A stretch of DNA of 64,000 nt, from assembly GCA_037481615.1 (NCBI GenBank), contig JBBFLI010000011.1; one strand, written 5' to 3'. The position numbers were made by a program, and so were the translations under genes. Of the stretch, positions 7,137 to 16,173 are shown piece after piece. The stretch comes from SpSt-501 sp037481615. GTDB lineage: Bacteria; Desulfobacterota; Desulfobacteria; Desulfobacterales; SpSt-501. The notes under the pieces were generated by a model. It did not search any database. It was not told the origin of the DNA and was given only the letters and a program-made list of their open reading frames with translations. Each line of letters starts with the position of its first letter. Position 1 is the stretch's first letter.

Positions 7137-10100
7137 ATGGATCTCATCCGCACGAGCATCGAAAAACCGGTCGGCGTCTTCGTCGGCATCATCCTCGTCA
7201 CCCTCTTCGGCACGATCGGGCTGCTCCGCATGCCCTACCAGCTCAGCCCCACGGTGATCGAGCCCGAAATCACGGTCACGACCCTCTGGCCCGGGGCCAC
7301 CCCCTACGAGGTCGAGCGGGACATCATCGAGGAGCAGGAAAAGGTGCTCAAGGGCATCCCGGGGCTGATCGAGATGGAGAGCACCTCCTCGAACTCGCAG
7401 GGCGCGGTCACGCTCAAGTTCGCGATCGGCACCGACGTGAACGACGCGCTCCTGCGCGTCTCGAACAAGCTGAACGAGGTGCGCTCCTACCCGGAGACGG
7501 TCGAAAAACCGGTGATCACCGCCACGGGCTCGGCCACCTCGCCCATCGTGTGGATGGTCCTCAAGACCGAGCCCGGAAACCCCGTCTCGGTTTACACCTA
7601 CCGCACCTTCTTCGAAAACCACATCCGCCAGCATCTCGAGCGCGTCCCCGGCGTCGCCGAGCTCTTCGTGGGCGGGGGCACCGAAAAGGAGCTCCATGTC
7701 GAGGTCGACCCCCACCGTCTGGCCGCCCACGGGCTGACCATCCCCGGGTTGATCGAGCTGTTGCGCGCCGAGAACACGAACATCGCCGCGGGCACCCTGG
7801 GCGTGGGGCGGCGCGACTACCGCATCCGCTCGGTCGCCGAGTTCCAGCGTCTCGAAGACGTGGAGGAGGTGGTGCTCGTCTCCGACGGCGGCCAGCGCGT
7901 GAAGCTCTCCGAGATCGCCCGCGTGCGGATCGGATACGAGACGCCCACGGCGGCGACCCTGCACCTGGGCACGGAGAGCATCGCCGTCGGCGTGAAACCC
8001 GAGCCCGAGGCGAACGTCCTCGAGCTGACCGACCGCCTCGAGGAGGTCGTGGGGCGGCTCAACGAGGAGAAGCTCCTCCCCGAGGGCGTCCGTCTGCACT
8101 GGGTCTACGACCAGCGCCCCTACATCCGGGGGGCGATCGCGTTGGTGAGCCAGAACATCCTCATCGGATCGGCGCTCGCCGTGGTCGTCCTCTTCGTCTT
8201 CCTGCGCAGCGTCGCCTCGACGCTCGTCGTCGCGATCGCCATCCCGATCAGCATCGTCGGGACCTTCCTCTTCATGAACCTCTTCGGCCGCTCCCTGAAC
8301 GCGGTCAGCCTCGCCGGGATCGCCTTCGCGGCGGGGATGCTCGTCGACAACGCGATCGTCTCGCTCGAGAACATCGACCGGCACCGCAAGATGGGCAAAT
8401 CTTCCTTCCAGGCGGCCTACGACGGGGTGCGCGAGGTGTGGGGCGCGCTGCTCGCCTCGACGCTGACCACCCTCGCCGTCTTTCTGCCCGTCGTCTTCCT
8501 CGAGGAGGAGGCGGGCCAGCTTTTCCGCGACATCGCGATTGCGATCACCTGCTCGATCTCCCTCAGCCTGCTCGTCTCGGTCCTCGTGATCCCCATGCTC
8601 TCGCGGCTGTTCTACCGGCTGATCCGCGACGAGGCCGCGCTCGGGGCGGCGGCCCGGGCCGTGGGCCGCCTGGGGGCCCGGTGCTCGGGGGGGTTGATCG
8701 CCCTGCTCCGGATCGCCACGCGCTCGCTCCTTTCGCGGGCGCTGACGGTGGCGGGGTTCACGGCGCTCGCCCTGATCGGCGCCGTGCTCCTGTTCCCCAA
8801 GATGGAGTATCTGCCGCAGGGCAACCGCAACCTCGTGCTGAATCTTCTCGTCCCGCCCCCCGGCCTTTCGTTCGCCGAGCGCAAGGCGATCGGGGAGCAG
8901 ATCTTCGCCTCCGTCCGCGACCACATCGGCCGCGACCACGCGGGGCTGCCCGGCATCCGCAACATGTTCTTCGTGGGCTCCGAGCAGATCATGCTCTTCG
9001 GGGCGATCAGCCTGCACGAGCAGCGCGCCGCGGAGCTGATCCCCCTCTTCCGCCGCACGATCGCCTCGATCCCCGGCATGCTGGGGGTGAGCCTGCAGGC
9101 CGGGGTCTTCCAGACGAGCCTCGGCCGCGGCCGCACGATCGACGTCGACGTGGTCGGCGAGGATCTCGCGCGCTCGGTCGACGCCGCCGGGCGCCTGTTC
9201 GCCGCGATCCAGCAGGCGATCCCCGGCGCGCAGATCCGCCCGGTGCCCTCCCTGGAGCTGCTCTTCCCCGAAATCCGCCTCCTGCCCGACCGCGACCGTC
9301 TGCGCGCGGTGGGCATGACGGCGCGCGATTTCGGGCTGCTCGTCGACGTGCTCATGGACGGCCGCGACATCGGCGACTTCAAGCAGGAAGGGGAGAAGAA
9401 GATCGATCTCGTGCTCAAGGCCTCCGCCGCCGATATCGCCACCCCCGAGGCGCTCTACGAGGCGCTCGTCGCCGTCCCCGGGGGCCGTGTCGTGCCTGTC
9501 TCCTCGCTCGCCGCCCTCGAGCGCACGACGGGCGTCACCCAGATTCGGCACCTGGAACGGCAGCGGACGATCACCCTGCAGGTGACCCCGCCCGCCGCCG
9601 TCCCTCTCGAGGCGGCCATGGAGACGATCGCCACGCGTGTCGTCCCCGAGCTGAAGAAAAACGGCGCGCTCGCCGGCGTCCAGATCGAGCAGAGCGGCAC
9701 GGCCGACAAGCTGACCCAGGCCCGGCAGGCCCTGCAGTGGGATTTTCTGCTCGCCGCCGTGATCTGCTACCTCCTCATGGCCGCGCTCTTCGAGCATTTC
9801 CTCTACCCCTTGATCGTGCTCTTCACCGTGCCGCTCGCCACCTTCGGCGGTCTCTTCGGGCTCGCCCTCGTGAACCGTTTCGTCGCCCCGCAGCCGCTCG
9901 ACATCCTCACCATGCTGGGCTTCATCATCCTCGTCGGCGTGGTCGTGAACAACGCGATCCTGATCGTCCACCAGGCCCTGAACAACATCCGCCGCTACGG
10001 CATGGCATCGCAAGAGGCCGTCCTCGACTCGGCGCGCACGCGGCTCCGGCCGATCTTCATGTCGGCGCTCACCAGCCTCTTCGCCATGATCCCGCTCGTG

Positions 10101-10247
10101 CTGGTCCCCGGCCCGGGCTCGGAGTTCTACCGCGGTCTGGGGAGCGTCGTCCTCGGGGGGCTGGCGGTTTCGACCGTCTTCACGATTTTCGTCATCCCCG
10201 CGCTCCTGATCGGCGCCCTGCGGGAGAAACCGTCGCCGCGGAACTGA
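7137..10247 (+). CDS. RND family efflux permease
   Basis: 1036-residue proton-driven inner-membrane pump of the AcrB/MexB superfamily, with twelve expected transmembrane helices in two repeats, each with a large periplasmic loop. It starts MDLIRTSIEKPVGVFVGIIL (helix 1). The helix 4 signature reads GMLVDNAIVSLENI and the helix 10 counterpart VGVVVNNAILIVHQA. AcrB has paired Asp407/408 and Lys940 here; this protein keeps one Asp and lacks the lysine, as many uncharacterised relatives do, so its proton relay may differ. Substrates cannot be predicted. It forms an operon with the adaptor gene upstream. Confidence 0.9.
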   Translation: MDLIRTSIEKPVGVFVGIILVTLFGTIGLLRMPYQLSPTVIEPEITVTTLWPGATPYEVERDIIEEQEKVLKGIPGLIEMESTSSNSQGAVTLKFAIGTDVNDALLRVSNKLNEVRSYPETVEKPVITATGSATSPIVWMVLKTEPGNPVSVYTYRTFFENHIRQHLERVPGVAELFVGGGTEKELHVEVDPHRLAAHGLTIPGLIELLRAENTNIAAGTLGVGRRDYRIRSVAEFQRLEDVEEVVLVSDGGQRVKLSEIARVRIGYETPTAATLHLGTESIAVGVKPEPEANVLELTDRLEEVVGRLNEEKLLPEGVRLHWVYDQRPYIRGAIALVSQNILIGSALAVVVLFVFLRSVASTLVVAIAIPISIVGTFLFMNLFGRSLNAVSLAGIAFAAGMLVDNAIVSLENIDRHRKMGKSSFQAAYDGVREVWGALLASTLTTLAVFLPVVFLEEEAGQLFRDIAIAITCSISLSLLVSVLVIPMLSRLFYRLIRDEAALGAAARAVGRLGARCSGGLIALLRIATRSLLSRALTVAGFTALALIGAVLLFPKMEYLPQGNRNLVLNLLVPPPGLSFAERKAIGEQIFASVRDHIGRDHAGLPGIRNMFFVGSEQIMLFGAISLHEQRAAELIPLFRRTIASIPGMLGVSLQAGVFQTSLGRGRTIDVDVVGEDLARSVDAAGRLFAAIQQAIPGAQIRPVPSLELLFPEIRLLPDRDRLRAVGMTARDFGLLVDVLMDGRDIGDFKQEGEKKIDLVLKASAADIATPEALYEALVAVPGGRVVPVSSLAALERTTGVTQIRHLERQRTITLQVTPPAAVPLEAAMETIATRVVPELKKNGALAGVQIEQSGTADKLTQARQALQWDFLLAAVICYLLMAALFEHFLYPLIVLFTVPLATFGGLFGLALVNRFVAPQPLDILTMLGFIILVGVVVNNAILIVHQALNNIRRYGMASQEAVLDSARTRLRPIFMSALTSLFAMIPLVLVPGPGSEFYRGLGSVVLGGLAVSTVFTIFVIPALLIGALREKPSPRN

Positions 10248-10337
10248 GGGCCCTTGCCCCGCCGTGCCGGCGATTGCTTTTCCGCCGCGCGGGATTATGT
10301 TGCGGGGGAATCCGACCCGACCACGAAAGGCCTTTCC

Positions 10338-10595
10338 ATGATCGACAAGCACGAGCTCTGTGAGAAGATCCGCTCCCTCTACCCCGACGTGGGTGCCTGC
10401 GGCATCGACGTCGACGCGGAGTGGGACGAGGCGCAGAAGTCCTGGGTGGTGCATCTGAGCCGGGGGAGTTACCGGCTGAAGACCTTCCTCGAGGAAAAGG
10501 ACGCCGAGCAATGCCTGATGGGCCGCCAGTGCGTGAGCCTGGGGATCGAGATCGCCCAGCTGCGCGCGAACATCGAGCGGATGAGGGAAGCCTGA
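10338..10595 (+). CDS. small conserved hypothetical protein
   Basis: 85 residues, acidic, without a signal peptide or membrane segment. It contains four cysteines (positions 8, 21, 59 and 65) that do not form a classical CxxC pair. Codon use and reading frame are convincing: ATG at 10338, 18 bases before the GTG of fumarase, in the same direction. It begins MIDKHELCEKIRSLYPDVGA. I do not recognise a named domain. Position suggests co-transcription with fumC. Confidence 0.6.
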   Translation: MIDKHELCEKIRSLYPDVGACGIDVDAEWDEAQKSWVVHLSRGSYRLKTFLEEKDAEQCLMGRQCVSLGIEIAQLRANIERMREA

Positions 10596-10612
10596 ATCCT
10601 GCCGGCGGGGCG

Positions 10613-12001
10613 GTGCGCGAAGAGAGGGACAGCCTCGGCACGGTCCGGGTGCCGGAGCACGCCTATTGGGGGGCGCAGACCGCCCGCGCCGTCCGCAATC
10701 TCCCGATCGGGGACCTCGCCATGCCGCTTGCGCTCGTGCGGGCGATCGCCCGCATCAAGCGCGCGGCGGCGGAGGTGAACGGCGAACTCGGGCTGCTTTC
10801 CTCCGAGACCGCCCGGGCGATCGCCCGCGCCGCCGCCGAAGTGCTCGCAGGCCGCTTCGACGACCAGTTCGTCGTGGGGGTGTTCCAGACCGGATCCGGC
10901 ACCTCCACGAACATGAACCTGAACGAGGTGATCGCCGCGCGGGCCAACGAGCTCCTGACCGGCCGCCGCGGCGGAAAGCACCCCGTGCACCCGAACGACC
11001 ACGTGAACCTCGGCCAGTCGAGCAACGACGTCATCCCGACCGCGATCCACATCGCCGCCCTGGAGGCGATCCGCGGCCGCCTGGACCCTGCGCTCGCAAG
11101 GCTCGAACAGGCGCTCGCACGCAAAAGCGTCGAATTCGCCTCCGTGCACAAGATCGGCCGCACGCACCTGCAGGACGCCGTGCCGATGACCCTGGGGCAG
11201 GAGTTCTCCGGCTACGCGCGTCAGGTCGAACTCGGCCGCGAACGGCTGAAGTCCCTCGAGCCGCGCCTCTCCGAGCTCGCCCTCGGCGGAACGGCCGTCG
11301 GCACCGGGGTGAACGCCCACCCCGCCTTCGCCGCGGCGGTGATCGACCGCATCGCCCGCGAGACCGGCATCCCCTTCCGGCGGGCGAAGAACGCCTTCGA
11401 GGCGCAGGCCGCCCGCGATGCCGCGGTCGAGGCGGGAGGCACCCTGCGGACGATCGCCGTGAGCCTGGCCAAGATCGCCGACGACCTGCGCTGGCTCGCC
11501 TCGGGGCCGCGCTGCGGGTTGGGGGAAATCCGGCTCCCCGCCCTCCAGCCGGGCTCTTCGATCATGCCGGGCAAGGTGAACCCCATCGTCCCCGAGGCCG
11601 TGCTCCAGGTCGCCGCCCAGGTGATCGGCTGCGATGCCGCGATCGCCTGGGCCGGCCGCGGCGGGAATTTCGAGCTGAACACGATGATGCCGGTGCTCGC
11701 CTATAACCTCCTGCTCGCGATCGGGCTGCTCGCAGACGCGGCGCGCGTCTTCGCCGACGGCTGTGTCGCGGGCATCGAAGCCGACCGCGAGGGTTGCGCG
11801 CGCATGATCGAGCGCAGCCTCGCCCTGGCCACCTTCCTCGTGCCGCACCTGGGCTATGACCGCGCGGCGGCCGTGGCCCAGGCGGCCTGGGAGACGGGAC
11901 GCACGGTGCGCGAGGTGCTGCGAGAGGAACGGCTGCTCCCGGAGGAGGAGATCGAGCGCATCCTTCCCCGGCCGGAAAACCCCGCTGGAGGTCCCCCATG
12001 A
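10613..12001 (+). CDS. fumC: fumarate hydratase class II
   Basis: 462 residues, the usual length for the iron-independent, oxygen-tolerant fumarase, which interconverts fumarate and L-malate in the TCA cycle. Seen in order are the N-terminal YWGAQTARAV, TGSGTSTNMNLNEVIA, GRTHLQDAVPMTLGQEF and the superfamily signature GSSIMPGKVNP. Aspartase shares the signature, but overall the sequence looks like FumC. The GTG at 10613 fits the N-terminus of homologues (ERDSLGTVRVPEHAYWG); the frame is open further upstream without similarity. The stop overlaps the start of the next small gene (ATGA), so the two are translationally coupled. Confidence 0.9.
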   Translation: MREERDSLGTVRVPEHAYWGAQTARAVRNLPIGDLAMPLALVRAIARIKRAAAEVNGELGLLSSETARAIARAAAEVLAGRFDDQFVVGVFQTGSGTSTNMNLNEVIAARANELLTGRRGGKHPVHPNDHVNLGQSSNDVIPTAIHIAALEAIRGRLDPALARLEQALARKSVEFASVHKIGRTHLQDAVPMTLGQEFSGYARQVELGRERLKSLEPRLSELALGGTAVGTGVNAHPAFAAAVIDRIARETGIPFRRAKNAFEAQAARDAAVEAGGTLRTIAVSLAKIADDLRWLASGPRCGLGEIRLPALQPGSSIMPGKVNPIVPEAVLQVAAQVIGCDAAIAWAGRGGNFELNTMMPVLAYNLLLAIGLLADAARVFADGCVAGIEADREGCARMIERSLALATFLVPHLGYDRAAAVAQAAWETGRTVREVLREERLLPEEEIERILPRPENPAGGPP

Positions 12002-12207
12002 GTCGCAAGAAACGGTACACGATCAAGACCGCCTGCCCGCAGTGCGGCTGCACGACGGCGACGGTGATGACCGCCGAGGAGCTCGAGAAACGCTACGGCC
12101 ATGTGCCCAACTTCGATCTCGAATGCGGGGAATGCCTGGCCCAATTTTCCGCCCCGGCCGCGGAAGCCTGCCCGGAGTGGGACGCCGCATGCCGTCTGAA
12201 ACGGTAG
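11998..12207 (+). CDS. small zinc-ribbon-like protein
   Basis: 69 residues, basic N-terminus. Two cysteine pairs, CPQC near residue 14 and CGEC near residue 43, suggest a bound zinc ion. It overlaps the fumC stop by four bases (ATGA), so its translation is probably coupled to fumarase. I know of no assigned function; a nucleic-acid- or protein-binding zinc ribbon is the simplest guess. Confidence 0.6.
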   Translation: MSRKKRYTIKTACPQCGCTTATVMTAEELEKRYGHVPNFDLECGECLAQFSAPAAEACPEWDAACRLKR

Positions 12208-12216
12208 CGCGGCGGC

Positions 12217-12897
12217 TCACAGGGTGAGCGCGGTCTGGATCGCGCGGTAAGCCAACCGGCAGCCCATCCAGACCATGAGCAGGCCGGCGAGGGTTTCGCA
12301 GGCCCGGCGGTGGCGCCGGAAAAAGGCCGAGGCGACCGTGCCGAGCAGGAGCAGGCCGGGGACCGTCCCCAGCCCGAACCAGACCGCCGCGGAAAGGCCG
12401 GTCGCGAAGTCCGCCGTCCCCAGCGCGAGCGCGAATACGGCCCAGGAAAGGCCGCAGGGCAGAATCCCGAAGAGGATCCCGAGAAGGAAAAACGCGGCGG
12501 GCGACCCTCGGGGGGGGAAGCCCCCCTCCAGCCGGCGGCCCACGCCGGGCAGCCGGTGAAGGGGGATTTCGGCCAGAAAGCGCGGCTCGCGGACCCATCC
12601 CAGCCGGTTCAGCCCGAGCAGAAAGAGCGCCGCCGCCGCGACACCGGAAAGTACCCGGCCGGCACTGCGCAGGGCGGCGCCTTGCGGATCGAGACCGCCC
12701 GAGACGAGTTCCCCGATCCCGCCGAGCGCCCCGCCGACCAGCGCGTAACAGAGGACGCGTCCCGCGTGGTAGGCGAGGTGCGCGAGGAAACGCCCGCTCG
12801 CCCCCGGAAACGCGATCACCAGCGGTCCGCACATTCCCAGGCAATGCGGGGTGGCCAGGAGCCCCAAGACGAACACCGCGGCCAGATCGATCCGCAC
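12217..12897 (-). CDS. TauE/SafE (UreH-like) membrane protein
   Basis: 226 residues with about six hydrophobic helices. The first ends in the family motif HCLGMCGP near residue 18. Related proteins are called sulfite exporter TauE/SafE or UreH-like transporters and often sit near cbb3 oxidase maturation genes, where a role in copper or thiol handling has been suggested. Here it is about 6 kb from the oxidase operon and stands alone, convergent with the zinc-ribbon gene. The start is a GTG behind GGAGGGG. Confidence 0.75.
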   Translation of the reverse strand: MRIDLAAVFVLGLLATPHCLGMCGPLVIAFPGASGRFLAHLAYHAGRVLCYALVGGALGGIGELVSGGLDPQGAALRSAGRVLSGVAAAALFLLGLNRLGWVREPRFLAEIPLHRLPGVGRRLEGGFPPRGSPAAFFLLGILFGILPCGLSWAVFALALGTADFATGLSAAVWFGLGTVPGLLLLGTVASAFFRRHRRACETLAGLLMVWMGCRLAYRAIQTALTL

Positions 12898-12943
12898 GAC
12901 CTATCCCCCTCCTTTTCCCCGGGTCCGGACGACCGGCCGCGGG

Positions 12944-12971
12944 TTGACGCCCGTCGCGGGGCCATGATAGA
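12944..12971 (+). promoter_or_regulatory. candidate promoter of ubiA-like gene
   Basis: TTGACG (12944-12949) and GATAGA (12966-12971) with a 16-base spacer lie upstream of the prenyltransferase gene. If real, transcription would start near 12978, which rules out the upstream ATG at 12964 and favours the start at 13027. Confidence 0.35.
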
Positions 12972-13026
12972 CGGGATCCGCATCGGATCTCGGCTTCACA
13001 ACGCGGCCGGGCCCTCGACACCCTTC

Positions 13027-13986
13027 ATGGACCCTTCCACCCCGCAGGCCGCCTTCCGCGGCTGGTCCCGCCTGAATCTCTTCTGGGCGCTGTCGCGCAC
13101 CCCCCACGGGCTGCTCGATATGTGCACGCCGCCCTTTGCGGCGCTCCTCTGGCTGGGGGAAGTGCCTCCGGCGGCGGTGGCCGGGATCGGGCTCGTCACC
13201 ACATTCGCCGGCTACACGGCCGTCTACGCCCTGAACGACCTGGTCGACTTTCGCCTCGACCGGGAGAAGGCGCAGGATGCCGGAGGATTCGTCCGGGATG
13301 GCGCCGACCTGGACGGCCGCATCGTGCGCCACCCTCTGGCCCAGGGATTGCTCCCCTGGTCCCACGGCCTCGCCTGGACCGTTTTCTGGTCGCTCGTCGC
13401 TCTCGGGGGGGCGTTCCTGCTCAACCCCGTCTGTGTCTGGATCTTCCTCGGCGGCTTCCTCTTCGAGGCGCTCTATTGCCGGCTCTTCCGGGTCACCCCC
13501 TTGCGCGCGCTCGTGAGCGGGGCGGTCAAGACCACGGGCGCGATTGCCGCCGTCTTTGCCGTGGATCCCGACCCCGCGGGGGGGTTTCTCCTCATCCTCT
13601 TCGCGGCGGTGTTCGCCTGGGAGATCGGCGGCCAGAACATCCCCAACGACATCGCGGATCTGGAGGAGGACCGGCGGCTGGGCGCGCGTACCCTGCCGGT
13701 CGCCCTCGGCGCGCACGGGGCGGCCCGACTCGCCGCCTTTCTCCTCGCCGCGGCGGCCGCTCTGACCGCAGCCGCCTTCGCCATCGGCCGCGGCCCTTTC
13801 CCCGGGGGGTTTGCCTTGCTTTCGCTCGCCGGCTCGTGCTACCTCTGGGCGCGTCCCGCCGCGCGCCTGAAGCGCCGCCCGGACCGCGGCTCGGCGTTGG
13901 CCCTTTTCAACCGCGCAAGCCTCTATCCCCCGCTCCAGCTGGCGATCGTGGCCGCGGCGATTCTTTGGAACCGCTGGATCCCCTGA
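13027..13986 (+). CDS. UbiA family prenyltransferase
   Basis: 319-residue integral membrane enzyme of the UbiA superfamily, which attaches an isoprenoid chain to an aromatic acceptor. Both aspartate-rich motifs that bind the Mg-diphosphate are visible: NDLVDFRLD near residue 65 and NDIADLEED near residue 205. About eight hydrophobic helices are present. It could serve menaquinone or haem O/A biosynthesis, and homologues of unknown substrate exist. UbiE/MenG is encoded 2 kb away. An alternative ATG at 12964 would add 21 residues. Confidence 0.8.
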   Translation: MDPSTPQAAFRGWSRLNLFWALSRTPHGLLDMCTPPFAALLWLGEVPPAAVAGIGLVTTFAGYTAVYALNDLVDFRLDREKAQDAGGFVRDGADLDGRIVRHPLAQGLLPWSHGLAWTVFWSLVALGGAFLLNPVCVWIFLGGFLFEALYCRLFRVTPLRALVSGAVKTTGAIAAVFAVDPDPAGGFLLILFAAVFAWEIGGQNIPNDIADLEEDRRLGARTLPVALGAHGAARLAAFLLAAAAALTAAAFAIGRGPFPGGFALLSLAGSCYLWARPAARLKRRPDRGSALALFNRASLYPPLQLAIVAAAILWNRWIP

Positions 13987-14023
13987 CCCCGGACGGCCCG
14001 AGCAAACGGGAGAAAAGCCGCGC

Positions 14024-14740
14024 ATGAAAGAATTCTCGACCGAAGAACTCTCCGCATACAACGGCGAGGGCGGCAGACCGGTCTACGTCGCCCATGAGGG
14101 CAAGGTCTATGACGTCACCGAGAGCCGCTTCTGGAAAAACGGCCTGCACATGAGACGCCACCGCGCCGGCGCCGACCTCACCGCCGAGATCGGGGGCGCA
14201 CCCCACGGCCCGGAGACCCTCGCACGTTTTCCCCAGGTCGGCGTGCTCCGCCAAGCGGCCGATCCGCTCGAGGAACGCCTGCCCGCCCCGCTCGCCGCCC
14301 TGCTCCGGACCTTCCCTTTCCTCCGCCGCCACCCGCACCCCATGACGGTGCATTTCCCGATCGTCTTCATGTTCTCCACGACCGCCTTCAGCCTGCTCTA
14401 CCTGCTGACGGACGAGAAATCCTTCGAGACGACCGCTTTCCACTGCCTCGGGGCCGGGGTGTTCTTCAACGCCGTCGGCATCGCCACCGGTTTCTACACC
14501 TGGTGGCTGAACTACCTCGCCCGCCCGCTCCGCCCCGTCCGCATCAAGATCCCGCTCACGCTCCTCATGTGGGCGATCTCGGTGCTGCTCTTCGTCTGGC
14601 GCTGGAAGGTTCCGGGCATTCTCGATTCCCTGAGCGGACTCGGCCTCGCTTACATCCTGCTCGTGCTCTCGCTCGCCGTGCTCGTCACCGTGATCGGCTG
14701 GAACGGCGCGGCGATGACCTTCCCGGTGGAAAAAGACTGA
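14024..14740 (+). CDS. cytochrome b5-like / DUF2231 membrane protein
   Basis: 238 residues. An N-terminal cytochrome b5-like haem/steroid-binding domain (about 1-85: VYVAHEGKVYDVTESRFWKN, then HMRRHRAGADLT, with candidate haem-ligand histidines) is joined to a DUF2231 domain of four helices (about 100-235) beginning HPHPMTVHFPIVFMFSTT, whose paired histidines may also bind haem. The architecture suggests a quinone- or haem-linked electron carrier of the inner membrane, but no substrate is known. Its last 91 bases overlap the end of the methyltransferase gene on the opposite strand. Confidence 0.75.
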   Translation: MKEFSTEELSAYNGEGGRPVYVAHEGKVYDVTESRFWKNGLHMRRHRAGADLTAEIGGAPHGPETLARFPQVGVLRQAADPLEERLPAPLAALLRTFPFLRRHPHPMTVHFPIVFMFSTTAFSLLYLLTDEKSFETTAFHCLGAGVFFNAVGIATGFYTWWLNYLARPLRPVRIKIPLTLLMWAISVLLFVWRWKVPGILDSLSGLGLAYILLVLSLAVLVTVIGWNGAAMTFPVEKD

Positions 14741-15336
14741 AGAGGCTCCGACCGGCGCCGGCACACCGCGAGCACCCCCCCGCCGGCAAGCTCGAGCCGC
14801 CTCCCGCAGGACAGCCCCGCCGCCTGGAGGGCCTGCCGCAGATCAGGGCCCCGGAAGCGGTCGCGGAGCGGATGGGCGGCGAGCCGCCGGGCAAGCGCGT
14901 TGGCGTAGAGCCGCGGGTAGTACTCCTCGAGCAGGTAGAGGCCTCCGGGGCGCAGGACCCGGGCGATCTCGGCAACCGCCGCGCGCCATTCGGGGACGTG
15001 GTGCAACACGCCGAACCCGAAGACGGCATCGAAGACTCCCGTCCGGAAGGGAAGCCTTGCGGCGTCGGCCGCGCACACCCGCACCGCCGCCTCCGTGGCG
15101 AGCGACCGCGCGGCGCGCCGGGCCATCCGGGGGTCCAGATCGCAGAGAACGAGCCGCCGCGGGGCGAACCGCCGGAGGATTCCGCGGCCGCCGGCGCCTC
15201 CGCCGCAGCCGATCTCGAGCAGCCGCCCCCCCGACGGCTCGGGGGCCGCGCGTCGCATCCAGGCCAGCACGGCCGCCTGCATCGCCCGGCGAACGGGGCT
15301 CAGGACGAAAAACCGTTCGAGAGCGTTCAGCCTCAA
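14650..15336 (-). CDS. class I SAM-dependent methyltransferase
   Basis: 228 residues. The SAM-binding glycine motif LLEIGCGGGAGGRG is near residue 40, motif II DLDPRM follows, and VFGFGVLHHVPEW and LRPGGLYLLEEYYP are further along. The acceptor is unknown; placement just behind ubiE hints at a quinone, lipid or related small molecule. The start is a TTG behind GGAGGGG. The C-terminal 30 residues, after the ordinary methyltransferase fold, are encoded antisense to the b5/DUF2231 gene and are probably a late extension. Confidence 0.75.
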   Translation of the reverse strand: MRLNALERFFVLSPVRRAMQAAVLAWMRRAAPEPSGGRLLEIGCGGGAGGRGILRRFAPRRLVLCDLDPRMARRAARSLATEAAVRVCAADAARLPFRTGVFDAVFGFGVLHHVPEWRAAVAEIARVLRPGGLYLLEEYYPRLYANALARRLAAHPLRDRFRGPDLRQALQAAGLSCGRRLELAGGGVLAVCRRRSEPLQSFSTGKVIAAPFQPITVTSTASESTSRM

Positions 15337-15361
15337 GGCCCCTCCGGGACGCCGGCCGCGA

Positions 15362-16168
15362 TCACTTGCGCGCCAGGTGGGCGACGGCGATCCCCCGGGT
15401 GAAGGGCCGCCAGCGGACCTCGCGGAAGCCGACCCCGCGCAGCAGGCCGGCCAACTCCCCGGGCAGGGGAAAGGTGCGGATCGACTCCGGCAGGTGGGTG
15501 TAAGCCTGACGGTTCCCGGCGATCCACTCGCCGAGCCGGGGCATGACGCGGAACGAGTAGAAATCGTACAGCAGGCGGAACGCCGTGGGGGTCGGGCGGG
15601 AGAATTCCAGGCAGAGCAGCCGCCCGCCGGGCCGGAGCACGCGGTGCATCTCGGCGAAGGCGCGCCGCATGCGGGTCACGTTGCGGATCCCGAAGCCGAC
15701 CATCACGGCGTCGACGGAGCCGTCGCGGCAGGCGATTTCCTCGGCGTTCCCCTGCACGGGCCGAATGAATGCGCCCTCCCGGCTGCGGCGGAGCTTGGGC
15801 AGACCCGCGAGGATCATGCGGCGGTTGAGGTCGTAGAGGATGACCCGCCCCCGCGGGGCCACGCGACGCGCGGCGAGAAGCGACAGATCGCCCGTCCCGC
15901 CGCAGACATCGAGCACCCGCATCCCGGGGCGCAAACCGAGCATCCGCACCGCCTGCCGTTTCCAGGCATGGTGGATGCCGAAGCTCAGCAGCGTGTTCAT
16001 CCGGTCGTAGACGGGGGCGACGGCATCGAAGTGCCGCACCATGCGCGCCGTCTTCTCCTCGGCGGCGACGGGCTCGAAGCCGAAGTAGGTCTCGGCCGCC
16101 CCGCCGGGAGGCTCTTCGAGCGCCGAGCGGCGCCGCTCCGCCCGCCACCACCGGGGAAAGGATCGCAT
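15362..16168 (-). CDS. ubiE: demethylmenaquinone/ubiquinone methyltransferase (UbiE/MenG)
   Basis: 268-residue SAM-dependent C-methyltransferase for the last step of menaquinone synthesis (or a C-methylation step in ubiquinone synthesis). Diagnostic sequence includes FDAVAPVYDRMNTLLSFG, SAM motif LDVCGGTGDLS, GFGIRNVTRM, and YDFYSFRVMP with YTHLPESIRTFP near the C-terminus. It starts six bases after the ftsH stop and is followed after 25 bases by another methyltransferase gene, so the three are co-transcribed. The respiratory chain encoded downstream would use the quinone; menaquinone is likelier in this group of organisms but cannot be proven here. Confidence 0.9.
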   Translation of the reverse strand: MRSFPRWWRAERRRSALEEPPGGAAETYFGFEPVAAEEKTARMVRHFDAVAPVYDRMNTLLSFGIHHAWKRQAVRMLGLRPGMRVLDVCGGTGDLSLLAARRVAPRGRVILYDLNRRMILAGLPKLRRSREGAFIRPVQGNAEEIACRDGSVDAVMVGFGIRNVTRMRRAFAEMHRVLRPGGRLLCLEFSRPTPTAFRLLYDFYSFRVMPRLGEWIAGNRQAYTHLPESIRTFPLPGELAGLLRGVGFREVRWRPFTRGIAVAHLARK

Positions 16169-16173
16169 GGCGC

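Noticed and set aside
6987..10511. A 1174-codon open frame antisense to the RND permease
   Set aside because: Charged low-complexity translation without recognisable motifs; the plus-strand RND protein accounts for the DNA.
12310..13026. Upstream extension of the ubiA-like frame
   Set aside because: The extension lies antisense to the TauE/SafE gene and reads as low-complexity charged residues; the prenyltransferase fold begins after 13027.
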